Shown piece after piece: positions 56,001-64,000 of a stretch of DNA of 64,000 nucleotides. The stretch is taken from assembly GCA_009733575.1 (NCBI GenBank), contig ML769387.1:822119-886118 (forward strand), in the 5' to 3' direction. Below the pieces are notes generated by a model. That model did not search any database. It was not told the origin of the DNA and was given only the letters and a program-made list of their open reading frames with translations. The translations under genes were made by a program, and so were the position numbers. The DNA comes from Gymnopus androsaceus JB14. Lineage: Eukaryota; Basidiomycota; Agaricomycetes; Agaricales; Omphalotaceae. The stretch's first letter is position 1, and every line of letters starts with the position of its first letter.

Positions 56001-57455
56001 TATCAAACCGAGAATCAAAGGAGCTTACGGGCAGAAGAAGCTGTCTCCTTCAGGATCTTCATCATCTTCTGGTTCAGGTTCACCCAGCCTAAAAAACTTG
56101 ACATCGACTTTTTGAAAAATGGAGGTTAGCGGCTCATCTGCACAGGTGTTTGTAAGAAAAAGACCCCGTGAGTGGGCAACTTCCTGAAGACAGGTTTTTG
56201 ACCCATGTTCAAGCCAACGGCCATGGAACATTTTCTCCTGTGTGTCGCAGTCATGAAAGAAATAGGAGATCTGGATAAACCTGCAGAAAGGAGTGTCATG
56301 TTCAGGATACAAGTCAGTGCACATGAGAGCATACCAATAGTTGTTCGCATATTTGTTTACCGACTGCGAAGCTTCAGACTGATAGTTCAGCTTTCGGCCT
56401 TGTCTCGAGTCATGACCAGGTTGGACCAGCACAACATCATTAACCTGATAGGATTATCATCACAGGAGGACAAGATATAGTTGAAAAGTATACCTTATAA
56501 ACCTCACCATCCATAGTGACATTCTTATAGAACACTCTGTCCTCTTCTTTTTGCAGGAACTTGCCCCAGATTTGTAATTCAGGGTTCCCGTAGTGTGACT
56601 CAACTCGCCTCAACATGTTTCCTGTTGATCTTCCAGAGAGATCTAGTCCGACTTTGAACTCATTCCGGAAGACATTCCTCACTGTTCGGTGAACAATTGG
56701 AGTGAGCACCGCTCCAAAGTCTGCTTTCTTCTCGACAGAACTACTTCCTGTTCTAGAATTTGAGATGCTTGGGCGGTCCTCTTCCTCGAAACTGGAACTG
56801 TCTTCTTCTGCTGAATCATAATCAGTAGATAGATCGACATAAGGTTCATCGTCGTCGTTCAGTGTGGGATTGGTGGAGGGAGTGGGGGAATGGGTTTTGG
56901 AGGTTGATGGTGTTCGATACGTTGATGGCATTCGTCGCTTGGAAGACGAAGAAGGGCGGGACGGCGTAGACAAAGTCTGTGATGAATACATATATGGAAA
57001 AGAACGGATACAATGTACAGGATGAGCATTACCCTGAAAGTGGCAATACTGGATGTGGAATGTGCCCTCATTTTTGACATCTGTGATTGAATGAGCATAT
57101 ATTGAAGTAGAGGAAGACCATGATAAACCTACCTGCGTCGTGAGATCTTCATCGTCATCTTGCCCTCTATTTCCTTGTTGTCTCCTTTTTGATGGAGAAG
57201 GACTTGAGATGGAATCGGCTTTGCGTTTGCGTTGAGTCACCGGGATCTCGACATGGGAAAAGGTTCTTGGAGGGGACGGTTTTGGTGAAGGATTGGCAAG
57301 TTCCAGCGCTCGTCTCTCAGCTTCAGCTTCTGGAAACAAGATGTGACATTGCGTTTACTATGTTTGGAAAGATTAAAAAAATGAGAACCTTCGATACCCG
57401 TGTACATTAAAGCCTCTTTCCATCCTAACTGGCGCTCGGTCAACTTGGGAGCCAT
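53085..57455 (-). CDS. DNMT1-type DNA (cytosine-5) methyltransferase with two BAH domains
   Basis: Nuclear enzyme that methylates cytosine, in fungi mainly in repeats. Start 57455 (MAPKLTERQLGWKEAL). A disordered basic/acidic N-terminus of about 270 residues is followed by two BAH domains (first about 56030-56600, VYKVNDVVLVQPG, CYFFH-type core, FHGRWLEHGS; second about 55560-55900, IYVAPGDED, IAQIIAISN). The catalytic domain shows motif I LELFCGAGGLGTGL, motif IV GGPPCQAFSGANHNP (catalytic Cys), ENVVG, QGRQRVIFWGAA and the last block AYKQIGNAVPVPLA. Stop TAA at 53085-53087. One +1 shift near 55741-55752 (DDR to VLGIAQ) is probably a sequence error. Divergent from MCM7. Confidence 0.88.
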
Positions 57456-57674
57456 AGCTCGAGTTATTTTATTTAAGATTGAAGGGGAGATAAGAATGCG
57501 TTGTTCGCGTGAGTTTACGCAACGATCTAATACGCTCTATGGATGTACCATTCCTGGACGTTAGAAAGCGAGCGCGAGAAGGTAAACAAAGGAGGGTGGG
57601 AACTTTTTTGGCATTGATCCCTTTGTCCTTTCCACCACTACCTTGTTCACTTTGGACGCGTCGTTCCTCTCAAT
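57456..57674. promoter_or_regulatory. Divergent promoter, DNMT1 / MCM7
   Basis: 219 bases between divergent starts. ACGCGT at 57656-57661 is the MluI cell-cycle box bound by the MBF factor in yeasts at G1/S genes, including MCM genes. It lies 14 bases before the MCM7 ATG, so it may be within the leader. GAAAGCGAGCGCGAG lies upstream at about 57566-57580. Confidence 0.45.
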
Positions 57675-60467
<2,793 letters not shown>

Positions 60468-60676
60468 ACGCGTATCTATGTCAATTTTGTAAACTTGTTG
60501 TAAACTTTTTTCTTTTTGTCCTTGTTGCTTTGGTTGTACTATCTATTTGTATGTATCCCTTGTATGAGATACATCATCAGCGTTCGGGCTTGAACGCGCT
60601 CAAATACATCACGTGTACGTGATCTAGCCCGAATTCGAGTCAGAGTCACTTCACTTTTGACTTGCTTCTTGCAATC
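60468..60676. promoter_or_regulatory. Promoter of glutamyl-tRNA synthetase
   Basis: ATCACGTGTACGTGAT near 60608-60623 contains CACGTG and is nearly palindromic. No TATA box seen. Confidence 0.35.
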
Positions 60677-63370
60677 ATGGCTGCTGGAACGCTAACGCTC
60701 TCTTCAAAGTTGTCTCCGTTCCCTTATTCTGCTCTTGCTATCGCAGCTTACACCGAGAAAGCCGAGATCGTTTACGATGAAGCAGCAACTGGAATCTCAT
60801 TGGATTTGAATGGATCAAAGATCGATACAGAGGATGAGATTGTTCATGCTCTTGCAAAAGCCGGAGGTCTCTCTGAGGATAGTGCCAAGGTATCTCCCAA
60901 CCCCGATCTACTTGCTACTGGCATCTAATTTTTCATCAGGCAGCATCATTCTTTGCGCTTGCACAAACTCTTCGCACTGCTACTGCAGTTCCAGAGATCG
61001 TGCATGGTTTAGACTCTCTCGATGATCATTTGGCATGGCGTAGCTTTGTGGTTGGACACGATATTACATCCGCTGATTGGATGCTCTGGGGTGCTTTGAA
61101 ATGTACGGATAATTCTCCATTTTAATTTGCCCAGCTACTGATTCCTTTCAATAGCCAGCACCAAAATCGTCGGGCTCCTCAAAAACGGCAAACATGCTCA
61201 CTTGACTCGTTGGTACTCTCATCTCGAGTCTTTGGATACTACGCAAGCCGCACTCGCTAGTCTCACTGCAGCCAAAGCAACCAAGGCTCGTGGGACCAAA
61301 GTCGCAGCTGGCTTCGCTCTAGGTCTGGAGGGTGCTGAGATGGGCAAGGTCGTCACTCGTTTTCCTCCTGAGCCAAGTGGTTACCTTCACATTGGACATG
61401 CCAAAGCTGCAATGTTGAACCAGTACTTTGCAAAGATGTATCAAGGAAAGCTGATCATCCGATTCGATGATACTAATCCGTCGAAAGAAAGGGTACGTTG
61501 CGATTTGTCTTTGGACTTTATAAGCTGAATGCTCTTGCAGAGCGAATTTGAGGAGACCATCCTCGAGGATCTTGAGCTTCTCGAAATCCGGGGTGATGTT
61601 GTCACTCATACTTCGGATTACTTTGATCAACTCTACGAGCTTGCGATCAAGATAATTGAAAGTGGAAAAGCTTACGCTGATGATACTGAGAGAGAGCAGG
61701 TACGGCCTTGTTGTATAACGCATCTTCGGACTAAACTAACCTTTGTCGGTATAGATGCAACATGAGCGTCGGGAGGGTATCGCCTCTGCCCACAGGAACG
61801 ACAGTATCGAAGATAATCTCAAACATTTCGCAGAGATGAAGACTGGCTCTACCGAAGGTCTTCGATGGTGTGTTCGCGCGAAAATGAGTGTCGATGACCC
61901 CAACAAGGCCTTGCGGGATCCCGTCATTTACAGATGCAACCCTTTGCCTCATCACCGTACTGGGTAAGTTTCATCCGACCTCTTGAGTCCCTAACCGCTA
62001 AGTCTTTGATCAGGGCCCAATGGAAAATCTATCCGACATACGACTTTGCCTGTCCAATGGTGGACTCGATTGAGGGTGTCACACACGCACTAAGAACCAA
62101 CGAATACCGCGACAGAAATCCCCAGTACTGGTGGATGATTGACGCATTAGGATTGCGCAAAGTCAAGATATGGGATTTCAGGTTCGCGCATTGGTTTAAA
62201 TACTGTACTCTGGTACTAACGGTTCGGATATAGTCGTTTGAATTTTATCTATACTCTGTTGTCGAAACGAAAGCTGCATGAATTCGTCAACAATGGTCAA
62301 GTGCGCGGCTGGGACGATCCTCGTTTCCCTACCGTCCGTGGTATTCGTCGTCGTGGTCTTGCTGTTGAGGCTCTGCGGCAGTTCATGTTGCTGCAAGGTC
62401 CATCGCAGGCTATCGTTTCTCTCGAGTGGGACACTATTTGGGCACTCAACAAAAAGGTTGTTGATCCCATTGCTCCTCGTCATTGGGCTATTATTGAAGA
62501 CAATAAGTTTGTTCTGTCAATGACATGGTCATCATTTGAGTTGCTTACAGTGTTTTTCTAGAGTTCCGGTGACAATCAAAGGTGGCCCTTCCGGTGTCGA
62601 AGTAAAATCTTTACCAAAGCACAAGAAGAATCCTGATGTTGGCGAGAAAAAGACCGTGTACTCGTCGACGATCTTGGTTGACCAGGAGGATGCTAAATCG
62701 TTCGAGGACCAAGAGGAGGTGCATTGCATTCCATCACCTTGCATCATGTTCTTACTCATCTTTATAGATCACTCTCATGGATTGGGGTAACGCGATCGTT
62801 CGATCCAAGTCGGTTGATTCATCCGGTAATGTCACCTCTATCGAGATGGACCTTCACTTGCAGGGAGATTTCAAGAAGACTAAGAAGAAGATAACCTGGT
62901 TGGCTCAACCTTCGTCCGAGCATCCTTTGATTCCTGTCACCCTCCTCGACTACGACTACCTCATCACCAAGAAGAAGCTTGAGGAGAACGACAGCATCAA
63001 GGATTTCATCACCCCCGTCACCGAATTCAAAGAGCTTGCGCTGGCAGATGCCAATGTCAAGGATCTCAAAAAGGGCGATTATTTGCAGTTTGAGCGCAAA
63101 GGCTACTTTATCTTTGATGGCGAGAATAAGGAGGATGGTCGATTGGAGTTTATTCGTATTCCCGATGGAAAGGCTGCGAATCTTGCTAGTAAGGCGGGTC
63201 CAGCGCCTTCTAAGGAAGCGCAGCCAAGTGCCACAGATGGAAGCTCCGTTATCACGAATACAGAGGATGTGACAAAGATGTACAAGGTAGACAAGGTGTA
63301 TGGTAGCAATGTTGGACCAGAGGGACATGTCACGGATATGTACAAGGTGGACAGTATTTACAAGGTATAA
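60677..63370 (+). CDS. GUS1: Cytosolic glutamyl-tRNA synthetase
   Basis: Charges tRNA-Glu in the cytosol. Start 60677 ([18 protein letters not shown]). A glutathione-S-transferase-like N-terminal domain of about 170 residues ([20 protein letters not shown]) is the part that docks on a partner in yeast. The class I catalytic core follows with the HIGH-type motif [54 protein letters not shown] (KMSKS equivalent) and [12 protein letters not shown]. The anticodon-binding beta-barrels come last ([23 protein letters not shown]). It ends in a short duplicated motif, MYKVDKVYG and [10 protein letters not shown]. All introns are in frame and stop is at 63368-63370. Confidence 0.94.
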
Positions 63371-64000
63371 TGCTTCGTATATGCCTTTCTAGTATCGTTC
63401 AAAGTAAATTGTACATAACACATCAATTCGTTTACGAAAGAGGTTCAGATTTTCAGCTTTGACCATGCACGTGGCGGCCGTGCCTTTATCTTTCTTTCTC
63501 TCCTCACAGTTACTCGCAGCTCCTCAATCCTCTCATCCGGTCTCTCGTTCCCACAAGCTATTATTACTGAAAAACTTTCCGCAGTCTCCGCGGTCTTTTT
63601 TTTAACTGTATTCCATTGAATTTAGCCATGCCAGGACATGCTTGTTCAACGTTCAATATCGGCTGGAATCATGCGCCGGTTTTCCTGAACCCTGCCTCTC
63701 AACTGCCTCTACATTTTTTTCAGGCAACAGCGTTATTGCGCGTGTTAAGGTACTACTGTGGCCGCTCCTCCTTGAATAGAATTTATCTTCTCCCGCGCTC
63801 CACACTTTTTTTTTCAACTTTTGTGGCTATTCCAATCGGATATAATCAATACACTCGCAGGTTTAAACGTGGACCAGAGTTTGGGGAACTGGATTTTAGG
63901 ATTGTAATAGATTGGCTGTGGTCGGTCGCATTTGACGTCATTGACGCCATTCCTTTCGAAGTGCTAGCAGAAAAAAAATCAAGCGTCTCTCAAAATTGGG
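63371..64000. other. 3' flank and unresolved end region
   Basis: About 630 bases, rich in pyrimidine tracts (TTTTTTTTTAAC, CTTTCTTTCTCTCC). No gene recognised; a promoter of a gene beyond the window is possible. Confidence 0.3.

Noticed and set aside
62819..63328. 169-codon minus-strand frame across the end of the GluRS gene
   Set aside because: It is the antisense of a well-conserved coding exon and has no independent support.

Overview
The window reads as nuclear DNA of a mushroom-forming basidiomycete (Agaricomycetes). Most genes are split by many short (about 45-110 base) GT...AG introns, genes are densely packed on both strands, and the gene content (F-box/LRR and BTB proteins, a DUF1479 protein, an HNH-nuclease-like protein, a DNMT1-type methyltransferase with two BAH domains) is typical of that group. 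I cannot name the species. Gene models were assembled by hand from reading frames and splice signals; short exons and exact borders are the weakest part.

Layout. 1-0.9 kb: an inverted-repeat element beside a BTB protein. 2.3-3.1 kb: a disordered orphan protein. 4.4-6.5 kb: an UNC93-type transporter with a 6-base exon. 6.5-9.9 kb: a POT1-like telomere protein, divergent from a methylenetetrahydrofolate reductase (10.1-12.4 kb). Then a Rab6/Ypt6 GTPase, a DUF1479 protein, an amidase, a thiamine-binding (YkoF/UPF0045) protein with a 5-base exon, an aldo-keto reductase, an orphan isomerase 3' end and a zinc alcohol dehydrogenase. 24.3-30.3 kb: a gene-poor, CpG-poor island with inverted-repeat elements and a GC-rich hairpin next to telomere-like bases. 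30.3-40.7 kb: two F-box genes (one frameshifted) plus relics, a DUF4139 protein with an RS-rich insert, a methyltransferase and an HNH-like gene. 40.7-49.1 kb: a small mitochondrial-type protein, a protein kinase, a tandem array of exon-like cassettes, a short-chain dehydrogenase and a mitochondrial carrier. 49.3-63.4 kb: a C2H2 zinc-finger protein, proteasome beta-2, DNMT1, MCM7 and cytosolic glutamyl-tRNA synthetase.

How it fits together. The right third is housekeeping and chromatin/replication genes in divergent pairs sharing short promoters (zinc finger/proteasome, DNMT1/MCM7), as do POT1/MTHFR and the F-box/mitochondrial pair (55 bases between start codons). A short motif, TAGCGCC with flanking A/T, recurs in front of many of these starts. 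The CpG-poor island fits a genome that methylates and deaminates repeats, and the window itself carries a DNMT1-type enzyme.

Caution: about twenty single-base frame breaks are scattered over otherwise well-conserved genes, including ones expected to be essential. I think residual consensus errors are the likeliest cause for most, so 'broken' should not be taken as proven. No clear, wholly new biological system was found; the recurrent promoter motif, the micro-exons, the multi-domain POT1 and the cassette array are the best leads.
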